Part shown: positions 21,286 to 34,181 of the stretch, one piece after another | Layout of the letters: every line of letters begins with the position of its first letter | How positions within the stretch are numbered: the first letter of the stretch is position 1 | Assembly: GCA_914767715.1 (NCBI GenBank) | Contig: OU612075.1 | Span: forward strand, 10,726,001-10,790,000 | Direction of reading: 5' to 3' | DNA from: Membranipora membranacea | Taxonomy: Eukaryota > Bryozoa > Gymnolaemata > Cheilostomatida > Membraniporidae | Length of the DNA stretch: 64,000 bases | Program-made: the position numbers and the translations under genes | Notes under the pieces: model-generated | What the model saw: only the letters and a program-made list of their open reading frames with translations | Told to the model about the DNA's origin: nothing | Databases searched by the model: none

Positions 21286-22647
21286 GTCTATGGACTGACT
21301 ATATAATTGCTATTTAGCAGTAGTTGTCTTACCAACATCAATGTGGACACAACTCTTATTCACATAACATTCGATGCCATTTCGATATTATAGGTTCTCT
21401 AGCTGCCTATTGACTTGATCGTTGCTGCACCTACTCAACATTGTTATACATCAGCCCAGACCTTCCCTCGAATAATTATCACCACTAAAATACATATCAT
21501 GATAAAGTATCAATATCACCTTTTGAACGCATTTACAATAAAATACATTGATGAGAGGAGTAGAGACAAAACTAGTTCTAACCTGCTGGTCTGTTATCAA
21601 TTCGAGCAAGAGAAACTCGGAGAATTAAATGCAGCACACAAGAAGTCACATATATTGTCATGGTGTTGGTCGGATTTATAAACTAATATTCATAAAGAAG
21701 AAACTCCATCTTGCCTTTTATTATATCAAAGTTGGTATGGGTTTAATCGCATATCAACAATAATAAATAGGAGAGACAATCCATATAAGTGCCACACTAA
21801 CTCTAGGAATTCAAATCGTCTGATCCTGTTACAGAAGATATTAGACTGATTAGGTGACTAAATCAGTACAGCTGGCTGCTTTTCACCAATATTTTTTTTG
21901 TTGATGCTCTATTTTCTTCACCCATGCTGTCCCTACTAATGTTGTCTGTTGGAACGGCAGATGAGAGAACGAAACTTAAACGGTCATCACTCCTTCTTAT
22001 GGTGAGATAGATCAGGTAGTGTTGGGTCAAGAAGCACACAAGATGATTTGGACATTAATTTATTGATGTGATTACCGTTAATCACAACCTCAGCTTAACC
22101 AATTGCTGGTAAGAAATATTTCGAACGCCTATTGCAATTGTGACATAGACCAATAGTAATTACTATACAGATAATCTCACTATCAAAAGTGGTGTTAAAT
22201 ACTATGAACAGGTATAGCATAAGTAATCGGGATAGGAAACTAATAAGATAAATGAGCAAAAGTTATGGAGTGGCACTAAATATGTAAATACCTTTTGCTA
22301 TTGAAAATATACCAGGCTCTTAGTTTATAATGTTTTAATGTGGAAGTAGGATATCCAGCAGGATTTCCATCCAACATCAGGTCAATTGTTATAAAATATA
22401 AAATTGACTCTGGGGAGACTTTGAATTAAAAACAGGCTATCGTTCAGTTATTTATTTAATTTTCAGACACTTCATCAATTGTGTGAACGATTCAGGTACG
22501 TATGTGCCTAATGTAAAGAATTAAAGATCGAGAGTTTTCAGCAATGAGATAGGAAGAATTTTAGCCAAAAGCTTTGCACAATAATATGAGTTACCCAAGG
22601 CTTAGTTCCCTTTAAACTCAATTACTTTACACTGAGTGGTATTTAAT

Positions 22648-22714
22648 GCTGCTGCTATGAGATAAGCAGCATGGTGAAACTATTGCATATGTTAAACCTC
22701 TTATCTTATCTTAC
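22648..22714 (+). promoter_or_regulatory. GATA-motif module upstream of T4
   Basis: gctgctatgagataagcagc (a small palindrome holding GATAAG) is followed about 36 bp later by ttatcttatctta, two GATA motifs on the other strand. The arrangement is repeated before T8 (54882-54944), where flanks have diverged more than the motifs. It lies about 490 bp before the RING exon, so a distal promoter or enhancer is possible. Confidence 0.4.
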
Positions 22715-23200
22715 TTGGTACACCAAATTTTAGCTGAGCATTGCGTGTTCTGCTTCCCACCTAAACAGTTTCATTTTTCTGGGTGAGTAAACCCTAAGCG
22801 AGTAATTCTTAACGTTGTCATGATTTTGTATGTCATTAGAATGCTTAACAGGATCCATGTAGGTCACCAATACAAATGTGGGTGTTAACCTAATAATCTG
22901 AGAGATCTCAGGACGTAACACTATATATGAAAGCAGCAAGGTAGTGAGAGCTTGCAGGAGTCTGAAATTCGGAATCTAAAAATGGCTAGTATGACTCTAG
23001 CACCTGCTATTTGATTGAAATGCCATTCAATTCACGAGCTTACATTCCATTACAAGGATTCTCCACAGGCTATGAATGTAGAGTGAGGCCCAGCTAGCCA
23101 AGAGTTGGCTCTCCCTACCAAAAAATCAGAGGCAACACATTGCTACCCATAGCTAACTTTTTGTTTTGGTTTCAGATTGTCGTAGTGAAGTAAGGTAGTG

Positions 23201-26200
23201 GTGGAGAATACTCAGCTAACAGTCACCAAAGAGACAGCCTGTGGATTCTGTGGTCTGACATTATATGAGATACAGGAACAATGAGCTCTACCCTGTGGTC
23301 ACACTCAATGTACTGAGTGTATCCATGTCAACTATCAGAACAAAGAGATAGAGTGCAAAGTAGGTAGGGCTATTAGAGGCAATGCCTCCCAAATAAGTTC
23401 TGCGTTTGAATACTTTGGTGGTGCCAAGGCGCTCATTTATTATTTGATATTGGCATAACAATATCCTTCACTTAGAGTAGATTTCGATGCAGATGCATTG
23501 CACAATGGAAGTCCAGCAAATGATCCTCACACAACAGCATCTTAAGTCCAAGCGAATTATATATTTATAGGGAAACCTTCAAAGATGTAAACATCAGAGC
23601 ACTACCCACAATTCCTGAGCACCTTGTACAGGAAGCGCTGTTAGATACAGAGTTAGGATTACCATCAGCAGGAAGAAAATGTAATCGATATGAGGGGGAG
23701 GAAGTCAAGGCTGTGGTCTGCTGTGCTGACTGTAAGAAAAGGCTATGTCACCAACATACTGAGGTAGGGACCCATAAACTGTAAGTCAGTATAGAAATAT
23801 GTAAGTTTTTGTTTGTCTTGTGAAACTCATAAAAACAACTACAATACCCGACACTCATTGCCTAGTTGGGTGGCCTAATGGATAAGTTGAATTTTTATAT
23901 TGGGAAAAATGATTTTTATCCTGGTTCTGAGTTTAAAATAATTACATACCTGAACAAAGTAATTATATAATACCTTATGATTCGATGAGATAGTTTGTAT
24001 TTATTTATACAGGAGCACTTGTTCCATATCAGCTATCATGTACTTCTGCCGATAGAAGACAACCTGACACCAGAAAGATACGAGGTAGAAAGATGAAAGA
24101 CTCACAAGAAGCATGTCCTTGAGGAGATTTGCAGGCATTGCAAAGAGCAGTTTTGTAGCAGATGTGACATAAGAGGAACATCTATCGCTTTAAATGCAGA
24201 GAGAGATGAAAGTGAGTTTGCTAAGCAAGGTTGATATGGAACTAGTAAAAGTTGATTGGAACCCATCCTGTTTGATTGATTGATGGTTAGTTTTGAGTAG
24301 ACGCTAGACCTGGTTATAGGCAATAATGAAGAGACACTAACGCCTTCACAAATTTAGTTTTCTGCTTTTGATAATAAAGCCGCATGCGGAAATAAAAACC
24401 CTCAGAAACGACGCTGTACTTTGAGTTGTTACATGCTTGTCATTTTAGGCCAAGGTCATGAGGTTGTCCCACTTAAAGAATGAGGGAGAAACTTCGAAAG
24501 CTGTCACAGAATATTTTCGACAAAATAAAAAGATGTAGAGACATTGAAAAGTCTGGCTGGAGGCGTCTAGCTGATCTCAAAGCTCATACCGAGAACATCT
24601 ATCAGGAGATTGATGAAATGGCTGAAAACATGGTTTGGTTGGTTTTATTTTTATGCCTGATACTAGTCTTAGTGCTCAGACGGCTCCAATATGGCTTAGT
24701 GGCACAACATTATCAACCACCCATTTCCACTGTGAAAATGGGTGGTTGATAATGTAATGCCACTACTTCGCATTGGAGTCTGAGAACTTTTACTAGTCTG
24801 AAATATAAAGATATTACTTGGAAAGTTGTCATGTCATATCTTGGAAGACAATCCTTTCCATTGGTAAATAATTTAAGACTATCGATTTATGCAGTTCGGA
24901 CAAACCTTGGCCTGTTGTCAATTAAACAATGAAAAAAACCACAGATCTCAAACTTGTTTCTAATTACAATAAAAATTAAATGATACCAAATTTTCATCAT
25001 TGTCTTTTATTCTAAATGCAATTCGAGATGATTGTCAATGTCTATATGAAGGTTGCAAGAGTAACTTTGAGTTTAAGGCTTTAAAAAATCTTGAGTCGCT
25101 GGGTATCTAATTGCCATTACCATTTCTTCAACCATTGGCAGATTCAGCGAATCAGAAGAGAAGCTGAAGACCTGAAGACAGAATTTACAGACCATCTTAA
25201 TGAGTCAACTGAGAAAGTAGGCAAGTTTTCTGAGGAGATGCTGCTGAACACAGATGACCTGTATATCTACTGTTCTCGACAAGCAGATAGAAGAGCAGAC
25301 CAACAGCTTCTAGAGGAGTTTGATGAGGTGTCTTCAAACCTTACACAAACAAATGACAACTTGTAGTATGAGAAACAGATCACACTCAAAATACCCTATC
25401 GGCATACAGGTAAAATATTTGCCGTGAATTCCCCAAGGTCTCAATTTGTACCATCACCAACTATGCACATTATCTTAATGGGAACTTTGGAAAAATTGAT
25501 TAAAATTGATAAAGCCGACATATTGCATTTAATAAGAACAAAAACTGATTGCAGCGAACACACAAAATCTCATACCTTCTTCGATTAATTCTGTCATCAT
25601 CCTACATCATCATTCTACAGGACCACCTTCAGTGAATTTGAATGGTTCATTAGATTTCCTACCAACAAATATAACAGATGAAAAGCAAGAGAAAACAGCT
25701 GCCTGGTGCTTTGGGCTGAGCTGGACGCACAACGACAGAGTACTTTGCGCAACAAGAGCCAGGCTTGAGATTAGAGACCATGCTGACCTTAAATTACAAA
25801 AGGAGCATAAAGCTGATAACCACATGTATTCTCAGCTACTCTTTGTGGAAGCAAACTGTTCATTAAGGTTGTGTCATCTGGATTTAAGAAACACATAACT
25901 TTTTCCGGATCACTTGAGCAATCTACTCGGCCTATATTAAACAGTTATGTCACTGTTGGACCAGTCCCTCCTACCCAACTGTCAGCAAACAAAAACCATG
26001 TAGCAACCATTTACCACGCCAATAACATGTTAAAATTCTTTTCAACTATTAATGAAGAGCACCAGTTTGACATTCAGCTGCCAGATGAACAGAACCCATA
26101 TGGAGTTCATCTCAATCTGATGCAGCACTAGTGACATTCTTAGAAGAAGAAGAGCTGTGTAAATATGCTCTGTCACCATCACCAGACCCAATCTGGACAT

Positions 26201-26688
26201 GTGAACCACTGGAGGGGCCTTCAGGAGTAACAACAGATGTGTCAGGTTTCATCTATGTAGCTGATCTCCGTGACCCCATAATCAATATCTTCTCCCCGGA
26301 AGGTCAGTATTTATTGACAACCCAAGCTTTGTTTAACCGATTTTACCTGCTCTGTTATGGACTTGTTTGGGTCTTCAATTTGGTTGCAGCCTACTATGAG
26401 GGCCGATAGGCCTTCGTGATGATTGGACTTGGGAGAACTTTTTGGCCCAGTATAAATAAAGCACGACATTGTTTGATTTTTGTTAAATTTTTGTGTGAAA
26501 ATATCTCTTAAACCTCACTATACCTAGTTTGGTTACTGTATGTATGTGAGAAGATAAAAGAACTGACTCATGAGAAGCTGCAGGAGTTTATAGATAGAAA
26601 AGCTAGGATCCTAGATATAGCTGTGAGAGATGGGAAGATGGTGTTAGCTTGTCAAGATGAGGGTGTTATGCTCTTCAATATGAGTTAG
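23201..26688 (+). pseudogene. T4: heavily mutated TRIM pseudogene
   Basis: Exons are recognisable at 23201-23359 (RING), 23571-23763, 24013-24229, 24449-24632, 25142-25409, 25621-26302 and 26546-26688. Lesions: the ATG used by T8 is GTG here (23201); TGA at 23282-23284 in the RING; the last RING Cys is lost at the donor (aaagtaggtaggg); B-box 1 CNRC is CNRY; TGA at 24094-24096 replaces the first Cys of B-box 2; 13 nt are deleted in exon 4; TAG at 25364-25366 in exon 5; exon 6 has frameshifts near 25832 and 26110; and the exon 7 acceptor AG is AT (26544-26545). A likely 5'UTR acceptor (tttcag) ends at 23175, as before T8. This is a dead B-cassette gene. Confidence 0.92.
24659..24803. repeat. 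Hairpin MITE in intron 4 of T4
   Basis: Same inverted-repeat element as at 6643, at the same intron position, with a perfect 19-bp core stem. Confidence 0.8.
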
Positions 26689-26968
26689 TTATGAGCTAAA
26701 CTAGACACTAGCTTTCAGCAGCGCTAGCACTTGCTTATTCACTGATATGTCAACAACTACTCAACACTATGGAGCCGGGAACCAATGTTGTGTGATGAGT
26801 TAGTGTGATACGCTACTCCAACAATGTTGTGTACAAAGTGGCAACCATTTTGACGTGAAATACTTCACATACCCAATATTTCCTTGCAATCAATTAGGCA
26901 AATATTCTCTGATGATATTTATGATGATATCCCCCTCCCCTCTTCACATTACATTATAATATAGAACA

Positions 26969-27295
26969 GGAGTCAGGAGCGGTCTGATGGTTAAGGATGC
27001 GGACTTGTGATCTGGGAGGTCCAGGTTCAATTCCCGGCGCCGGCAGTCATTTCTGATCCGGTATTTGTAGGCCATTGATCTTAGCCAGGTCCTTGAGGAA
27101 GGGGACCAAAAATATCGGAGGTCCACTATTTGTTTGCGCACCCCATATACAGTAAAAAGATCCCCCTCTGCCACTTCGACAAAAATATTTTTGACGAATT
27201 CCGGCGGGCATTGGTATAGGGTGCAGCTTGAGTACCATGGGTCCCTGTACCTCTACTGTAGAGGAGTTAAATTCTCCACAAAGATGACATAGACT
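26969..27295 (+). mobile_element. tRNA-derived SINE (family 2) after T4
   Basis: The head has tctgatggttaaggatgcgg and ccaggttcaattcccgg (A- and B-box-like). The element is bracketed by the 12-bp duplication taatatagaaca at 26957-26968 and 27296-27307. The T5 flank carries the same insertion with the same duplication (34462-34788), so it predates that split. Confidence 0.85.
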
Positions 27296-28493
27296 TAATA
27301 TAGAACATACTTTTTATTTTACCCCATTAGAATTCAAACATGTTTATCGTATGCATATTATTTGAGGGCAATCAAACTTAGGCATATTTCGCACCACTTG
27401 AAGTATTCAAAATTTTTTGTGAGTTTAGTTTGTGAGAGTACAGGTTCGGCTAGACACTTAGCTATGAAACGACAAGACTATATTCAACCCCAATTCAGCC
27501 CTCATAATAAATGTATAATTTACAATAATGTATTACTCGTCTTAATCATTTGTTGATAGTATTTTAGTGATGAAATGGCAACATTAATACATAGCCTACC
27601 TTGATCCTCGCCTTGCAAGCAGAGTCTGATACGCTTTTTTTCACTAAGTTGGTCAAAGTTTGTATAGTTCGGCAAATAATCGCCACTGTTTCCAGCTAGA
27701 TTGACTACAATTAAGTTACGTTACCTGTGATGATGTTTAAAACTAGTAGGCTTTCACAACTATATACAAAGCTAGCAAGATTTGTTCTTGAGTTGCAATA
27801 AGCTATGATTTTTATCAGACCATCAGGAAAGCCTTCATTGTCCATTCAAAGTTAATTAATAAGAACAAGTATTGGCTATGAGTTTAGCTAGGTCCCAGCA
27901 AAGTTGCAAAAAGTAAGAGCGCGTATGAGTTGATCCTGGGCTTTCAAAAGACGACATTACTTAGCTTGAAATCTAAAATCATAGGAGTTGTTTACAATTG
28001 TTGTCACCAATTTGTAGCACTGTCCAATAATCCCTTCCCTGTTGTGAAGGAATTTAGGCTTTCCACCACAAAGAAACAAGCAAATTGTAGAGTTGTCAGC
28101 ATAGATGCATGTAAAGAATCGCTATCACCGATGTTTCAAAGACAGCATACAAATTCTTTAGCCGGTAACCTCTGTCTTACTGCAAATTTAGCATTGAACC
28201 TTCTGAACCCGATAATGAACGAGTTTCTGTACATATATGTAAAGAGTTGGGCAATTTCATGATCAAGCCGAAGAAGATCAACTTTCAAAAATGATGCAAA
28301 TCAATGAAAACACCTTTGCTTCAATAGCGTAGCGTCAGCCACATTAGTAGGTGCCTCATATCTTGTGGTCCATATGGTGTATTGGTGTATTAAGTCTATT
28401 TGACCGACCATGTATTGACTCTATAGGAGTTGTCTTAACAACATCAATGTGAGCACAACTCTTATCCACATAACATTCTGCCTATCTATTTCG

Positions 28494-28590
28494 ATAACGG
28501 AGCTTGGATCTTTGATATTGCTGTAAGAGATGGGAAGATGGTATTAGTTTGTGAGAAATGGGTTGTCATGCTCTTCAACATGAGCCAAAT
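28494..28590 (+). pseudogene. Relic TRIM exon 7
   Basis: The stretch from ggatctttgatattgctgta, agagatgggaagatggtatt to catgctcttcaacatgagcc aligns with the last TRIM exon without neighbouring exons. Confidence 0.65.
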
Positions 28591-29216
28591 AGTGTTAACT
28601 ATCAACTTAACAAGACAAAAGCTGCCTGTCAACGAATGGGTACTAACATCTCTTTAATTCCTAATCCAATACCTGTGAAAATGAATTGTCACAAGACTAT
28701 GATGCAGTCAGAGGTTCATAGCCATAATTCAAACCAAGTGATCAGAGGGTTTATTAAAATGATCATAATAGATGGTTTGAGGTTTGGCTCATAATTCTAC
28801 GTTGCTGTGGTTGTCATTGTTGTCATTATGACTCCTAAAATTTTTTATATGTGATCGGATGGCATCAAATGCCACTGATTGAAAAGATCTTCGCATGTGT
28901 CTATCCAATAAAGTGTTGGTAACACATTTCATGAATTGAGTTGTCACTACCAACTCACACCAGGATGAGTGTTTCTTGTGGTCAAAGTCTAGACAATCAT
29001 GATGGCCCTGATATATTTGATTTTCACTCCAATTGAACCCCTTATTTTTCTGTTGATCGTCGCTAAATGATGATGAATTCTAAGAATTTACAGATGCCGA
29101 GAGTTACTTGTAAATGAAAATATATACTATATAACATACATCATATTTTTTGGATAATTGCTTCAAATAATGACTAATGATCAGTTCTGAACACCTAACA
29201 TCGAAAAAATTAAAAT

Positions 29217-29564
29217 ATTGGTTCGCCAGTGCTGCTGCAAAACTTTGCATCTCAAAAGTACAAGTGGAAACAAGGAAGAGTGGTAGATCAGCTGTCGAAT
29301 CATTCTTACCTAGTTTCAAACAGCAGTACAAATAAGGCAGTAAGAATAAATCGTGCAGACCTGCGTCCTATAGCTGAACCTGAGTCGGACCAGACCGAAG
29401 AGGGTGCTCCAGTCAGTGGCAGGAAATACACCAACAGGAGGTACTCCATTGGTGAGTACATCAGCAGAATGTCCACCAGCAACAAGTACATCAGCAAAAG
29501 TACACCAACTAAAGCAGCTCCAAACCTCCTTGCTACATTAACCAATCGCTTAATATCATTCTGA
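29217..29564 (+). mobile_element. Ty3/gypsy pol C-terminus fragment (copy 2)
   Basis: Second copy of the integrase-tail fragment at 1-338, differing at only a few positions. The frame has a TAA at about 29211-29213, so the fragment begins near 29217. It stops at 29562-29564. As in copy 1, a polypurine tract and TGTTG follow and a TRIM gene (T5) starts about 630 bp downstream. Confidence 0.75.
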
Positions 29565-29751
29565 TATTCAATCCATTACACAATCATTTTCATTATCTGA
29601 ATAGTATTATACTTGTTTAGTTCTGTTGTTTTGTGTACAATTTTCATCAAGTGTGTTAATACATCGTGCGTCACTATTTATTTGTTTTGTTTCGTATTTG
29701 TGTATCTTTATCATCATTTGCCACATCTTGCTAAAGGTTTAATAAGGGAGA

Positions 29752-29926
29752 TGTTGATTGTATGATGGATGCATGAGTTTGTATATATGTTGTCACTCTT
29801 TTATTCATCTCAGTCATAGTAGTCAATCTGTTTTTGTAGATGTTAGAAGCCTAGAATGGACCTTAAATATAATACATAGAACTTACACAGTGGCAGACCA
29901 GATCAGAAATATCATTGTTTTGCTTT
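29752..29926 (+). repeat. Putative 3' LTR start (copy 2)
   Basis: The same polypurine tract and TGTTG boundary as at 526, in the duplicated block. The right end is not defined. It lies 270-450 bp before the start of the intact gene T5. Confidence 0.45.
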
Positions 29927-30197
29927 ACCAGTTTTTTTACAGCCTGCATTGTTATGCAATCACACCTGATAAACATGAAGATGGTTTAGGGTGAATCAAT
30001 GGAACCAATTCATTGAGGTATTTGTAATCAATATCAAACAAAGCTCCTTTAAAAGCGACTGTGTTTGCAGTTGTCAATATCTGTCAATGAGCTAATAGTT
30101 ATTAGCATAGAAGTGGTCAAAAGGAAATCGTTATCTCAGCACTATCAACAGTCTCAGATTGTCAAATATCAGATTGTGTAGTAGTAGGTGTCTAAAT

Positions 30198-33100
30198 ATG
30201 GCTACAGCGGCAAGGCTTACGGAACCAAAACCATTGGAATATATAAAGGTAACAGTAACCAGAGAGACAGCCTGTGGATTCTGTGGTCTGAAATTATATG
30301 AGATACAGGAACCAAGAGCTCTACCCTGTGGTCACAGTCAATGTACTGAGTGTATCCATGTCAACTATCAGAATAAGGAGATAGAGTGCAAAGTCTGCAG
30401 GTAAGGCCATAAGAGTCAAAACCTCCAAAATAAGTTTTGTGTTGGAATCGTTTGGTGGTGCCAAGGCGCTTGTTTTTTATTTGATATTGTCATTGCTAGG
30501 CATAACAATATCCTTCACTTAAAGTAGGTTTTGTTGCAGATGCATTGCACACAGGAAGTCCAGCAAATGATCCTCACAAAACAGCATCTAAAGTCTAAAC
30601 CAATGATATATTTATAGGGAAACCTTCAAAGATGTAGACATCAGAGCACTACCCACAATTCCTGAGCACCTTGTACAGGAAGCGTTGGCCGATACAGAGT
30701 TGGGATTACCATCAGCAGGAAGAGAATGTAATCGATGTGAGGATGAGAAAGTGAAGGCTGTGGTCTGCTGTGCTGACTGTAAGAAAAGGTTCTGTCACCA
30801 ACATGCTGAGGTAGGGACCCATCAACTGCAAGTCAGTATAGAAATATGTACGAATTTGTTGGTCTTGTGAAACTCATAAATACAACTACAATACCCGACA
30901 CTCTTTGATTAGTTGGGTAGCCTAATGGATAAGTTGAATTTTTATATCGGAATATGAATTTTCATCCTAGTTCTGAGTTTAAAATAATCACATACCTGAA
31001 CAAATTAATTATATAATACCTTATAATTCGATGGGATGGTATTATGTATTTATTTATACAGGAGCACTTGTTCCATGTCAGCGATCATGTACTTCTGCCA
31101 ATAGAAGACAACCTGACTGAAGAAAGATACGAGATAAAAAGATGTCAAACGCACAAAAAGTTTGCGCTTGATGAGATTTGCAGGCATTGCAAACAGCAGT
31201 TTTGTAGCAGATGTGACATTAGGGGAAGATGTATTGCTTTAAACGCAGAGAGAGATGAAAGTGAGTTTGCTAAGCAAGGTTGATATGGAACTATTAGAAG
31301 TTGATTGTTACCGGTCATGTTTGATTGATTGATTGTTAGTTTTGAGTAGACGCTAGGCCTGGTTATAGGCGAAAATGAAGAGAAACTAACGCCTTCACAG
31401 ATTCAGTTTCCTGTTTCTGGTAATAAAGTCCCGTGCGGAAATAAAAACCCTCAGAAACAACGCTGTACTTTGAGTTGTTACATGCTTTTCATTTTAGGCC
31501 AAGGTCATGAGGTTGTCCCACTTAAAGATGTGACCGAAGAAATGAGGGAGAAACTTCGAAAGCTGTCTCAGAATACTTTCGACAAAATAAAAAGATGTAG
31601 AGACATTGAAAAGTCTGGCTGGAGGCGTCTAGCTGATCTCGAAGCTCATACCGAGAACATCTATCAGGAGATTGATGCAATGGCTGAAAACATGGTGTGT
31701 TTTTTTTATGCCTGATACTAGTCTTAGTGCTCAGACGGCTCAAATATGGGTTAGTGGCATTACATTATCAACCACCCGTTTCCACGGTGAAAATGGGTGG
31801 TTGATAATGTAATGCCACTACTTCGCATTGGAGTCTGAGAACTTAGACTAGTCTGAAACATAAAGATATTACTTGGAAAGTTGTCATGTCATATCTTGGA
31901 AGACAATCCTTTCCATTAGTAAATAATTGAAGACTATCGATTTATGCAGTTCGGACAAACCTTGGCCTGTTGTCAATTGAACAATGAAACAATCACAGAT
32001 CTCAAAATTGTTTAATCATGGTTTTTTATTCTAAATGCAATTCGAGATGATTGTCAATGTCTATATGAAGGTTGCAAGAGCAGCTTTGACTTTAAGGCTT
32101 TAAAAAAGCTTGAGTCGATGGGTGTCTAATTGCCATTACAATTTCTTCAACCATTGGCAGATTCAGCGAATCAGAAGAGAAGCAGAAGACCTGAAGACAG
32201 AATTTACAGACCATCTCAGTGAGTTAACTGAGAAAGTAGGCAAGTTTTCTGAGGAGATGCTGCTGAACACCACAGTTTTAGATGACCTGTATATCCACGG
32301 TTCTCATCAAGCAGATAGAAGAGCAGACCAGCAGCTTCTAGAAGAGTTTGATGAGGTGTCTTCAAACCTTACACAAACAAATGACAACATGGAGTATGAG
32401 ACAAAGGTTGCCCTCAAAACACCTTATCTGCATACAGGTAATAAGTTTGCATACAGGTATATTATATATTATTATAATGGAGTTGACTAATATACATATA
32501 TATATATCTATATGTATATGCTAATACCTGCACATACGGGGCAATGACCACAATGACCAAGGGGTAAATAACCGAAACGAAGGAAATATTAGATGGCATA
32601 AAGCGATACAGCTGGATTAACGGATTAAACTGATATTATGTTCCTTCCTGTTTTAGTGTTTGGGTCTAGATCCTTTAGGAGTAGGAGGTAGCTCAGTTGG
32701 TTAGAGCGCCATCTTCAACATGAAGATGATGAAGGTCGTGGGTTCGAATCCCACTGCAGTCTATTGACTACTGGGGTTAGGTTGGCCCCAAGGTGTGCTC
32801 CGACCTGCCTGCCGACTGAGAACAAAAATGGCGCAGACATTGCAGCCTTGCCATTAAGGCAAAAAATATTTCCCCGCCCATCCTTTGGGATGTGGTTGTG
32901 ATATGACATCCGAATTTAATCAACCTTTTAATCAACATTTAGGAATATGTAGACATGACCAGGGAAATTGGAACCAGTTTGTGAACAAAGTTAGAACTAG
33001 AAACTAAAAGTACAAATGGATTGTAGCACGCTGTCCACATGTGACTGTAGGGATAAGCTTACACATGTTTATAATGATAGTAGTCGAAAACTTTTTAATC

Positions 33101-34181
33101 ACCAGTTTGATTGTTATTTTCCAGGTCCAGGCTCAGTGAATTTGAATGGAGAAATGGGATTCCTACCAACAGCCATAACACATGTAAAGCAAGAGAAAAC
33201 ATGTGATGGCTGCTTTGGGGTTAGTTGGACGCACGACAACAGAATACTTTGCACCACAAGAGTCGGCCTTGAGATTAGAGACCCTGTTGACTTGAAACTA
33301 CAGAAGCAACACCTAAATAATAACTACAGATATTCCTCTGCTACTCTTTGTGGAAGCAAACTGTTTATAACGGGCTTTTCATCTGACTTTAAGAAACACA
33401 CAACCTTTTCCGGATCACTCGAGCAACCTACTCGTTCTATATTCCACAGTCAAGTCACTGTTAGACCAGTCCCTCCTACCCGAGTGGCAGTAAACAAAGA
33501 CCATTTAGTGATCATTGACCACGCCAATAACCTTTTAAAATTCTTTTCAACTATTAAAGAAGAGCACCGGTTTGACATTCAGCTGCCAGAAGGACTGCTC
33601 CCACATAGACTTCATCTCACATCTGATGCAGCACTAGTGACTTTCTATGGAGAAGGGAAGCTGAGAAAATATGCTCTGTCACCATCACCAGACCCAATCT
33701 GGACATGTGAGGGGCTGGAGGTGCCTTCAGGAGTAACAACAGATGAGTCAGGTTGCATCTATGTAGCTTATCTGCATGACCCCATAATCAATATCTTCTC
33801 CCCGGAAGGTCAGTATTTATTGACAACCCAAGCTTTGTTTAACCTGCTCCGTTATGGACTTGTTTGGGTTTTAAATTTGGTTGTAGCCTACTATGAGGGC
33901 CGATAGGCCTTTGTGATGATTGGACTTGGGAGAACTTTTTGGCCCAGTATAAAGCACGACAATGTTTGATTTTTGTTAAATTTGTGTGTAAAAATATCTC
34001 CTAAACCTCACTATACCTAGTGTGGTTACTGTATGTAGGTGAGGAGATAAAAGAACTGACTCATGAGAAGCTGCAGGAGTGTTTAGATAGAAAAGCTAGG
34101 ATCCTAGATATAGCTGTGAGAGATGGGAAGATGGTGTTAGCTTGTCAAGATGAGGGTGTTATGCTCTTCAATATGAGTTAG
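30198..34181 (+). CDS. T5: intact TRIM protein, RING/B-box/coiled-coil/propeller, 637 aa
   Basis: Exons are 30198-30400, 30618-30810, 31062-31278, 31498-31694, 32161-32437, 33125-33808 and 34039-34181, all with GT-AG borders; together 1914 nt. RING ligands are C26, C29, C44, H46, C49, C52, C64 and C67. B-box 1 spans about 105-130 (CNRC, CCADC, CHQH) and B-box 2 about 160-183 (CQTH, CRHC, CSRC). The coiled coil is about 206-360. An NHL-like propeller occupies 364-637, with repeats such as GVTTDESGCIYVA. The family acts as RING E3 ubiquitin ligases, with the C-terminal propeller binding protein or RNA partners; the target here is unknown. It is a B-cassette gene, with a hairpin MITE in intron 4 and a SINE in intron 5. 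The upstream region is the gypsy-derived type, and no TATA box was found. The start is chosen by homology to the other copies. Confidence 0.92.
31713..31858. repeat. Hairpin MITE in intron 4 of T5
   Basis: Same element and position as in T2, T4 and T7. The loop-side bases differ (cccgtttccacggtgaaaatggg), but the stem is kept. Confidence 0.8.
32681..32937 (+). mobile_element. tRNA-derived SINE (family 1) in T5 intron 5
   Basis: A complete copy: tagctcagttggttagagcg, then gggttcgaatccc, then the shared body. The 7-bp repeat tttagga flanks it at 32674-32680 and 32938-32944. It is orthologous to the T3 and T8 insertions and absent from T6. Confidence 0.85.

Larger units (their letters stand above)
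19863..22647. other. T3-T4 spacer
   Basis: The first part (19863 to about 20510) is the usual 3' flank with AATAAA at 20213. A remnant of the shared spacer follows, to about 21140. From about 21960 the sequence resembles the region before T8 (about 53890 on). The frame at 21415-21681 has no recognisable homology. Nothing else supports a gene. Confidence 0.5.
26689..29216. other. T4-T5 spacer
   Basis: The 3' flank, a SINE and the shared spacer are followed by a relic exon 7. From about 28800 the sequence is not matched elsewhere until the gypsy fragment. The frame at 27930-28262 is not kept in the sister spacers. No gene is supported. Confidence 0.5.

Noticed and set aside
21963-21980. Interferon-response-like motif (gagaacgaaac)
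   Set aside because: It is a short, single and unconserved match, expected by chance, and the pathway is not established for an unknown invertebrate.
32684-32765. Possible tRNA gene (A-box and B-box present)
   Set aside because: The acceptor arms do not pair and the anticodon stem is irregular. The unit is flanked by a target duplication and followed by a conserved body, so it is a SINE.
33780-33906. Extension of the T5 propeller exon past its donor (…YYEGR)
   Set aside because: The frame continues into intron 6 only because no stop happens to occur. The donor and the exon 7 match in all copies support splicing.
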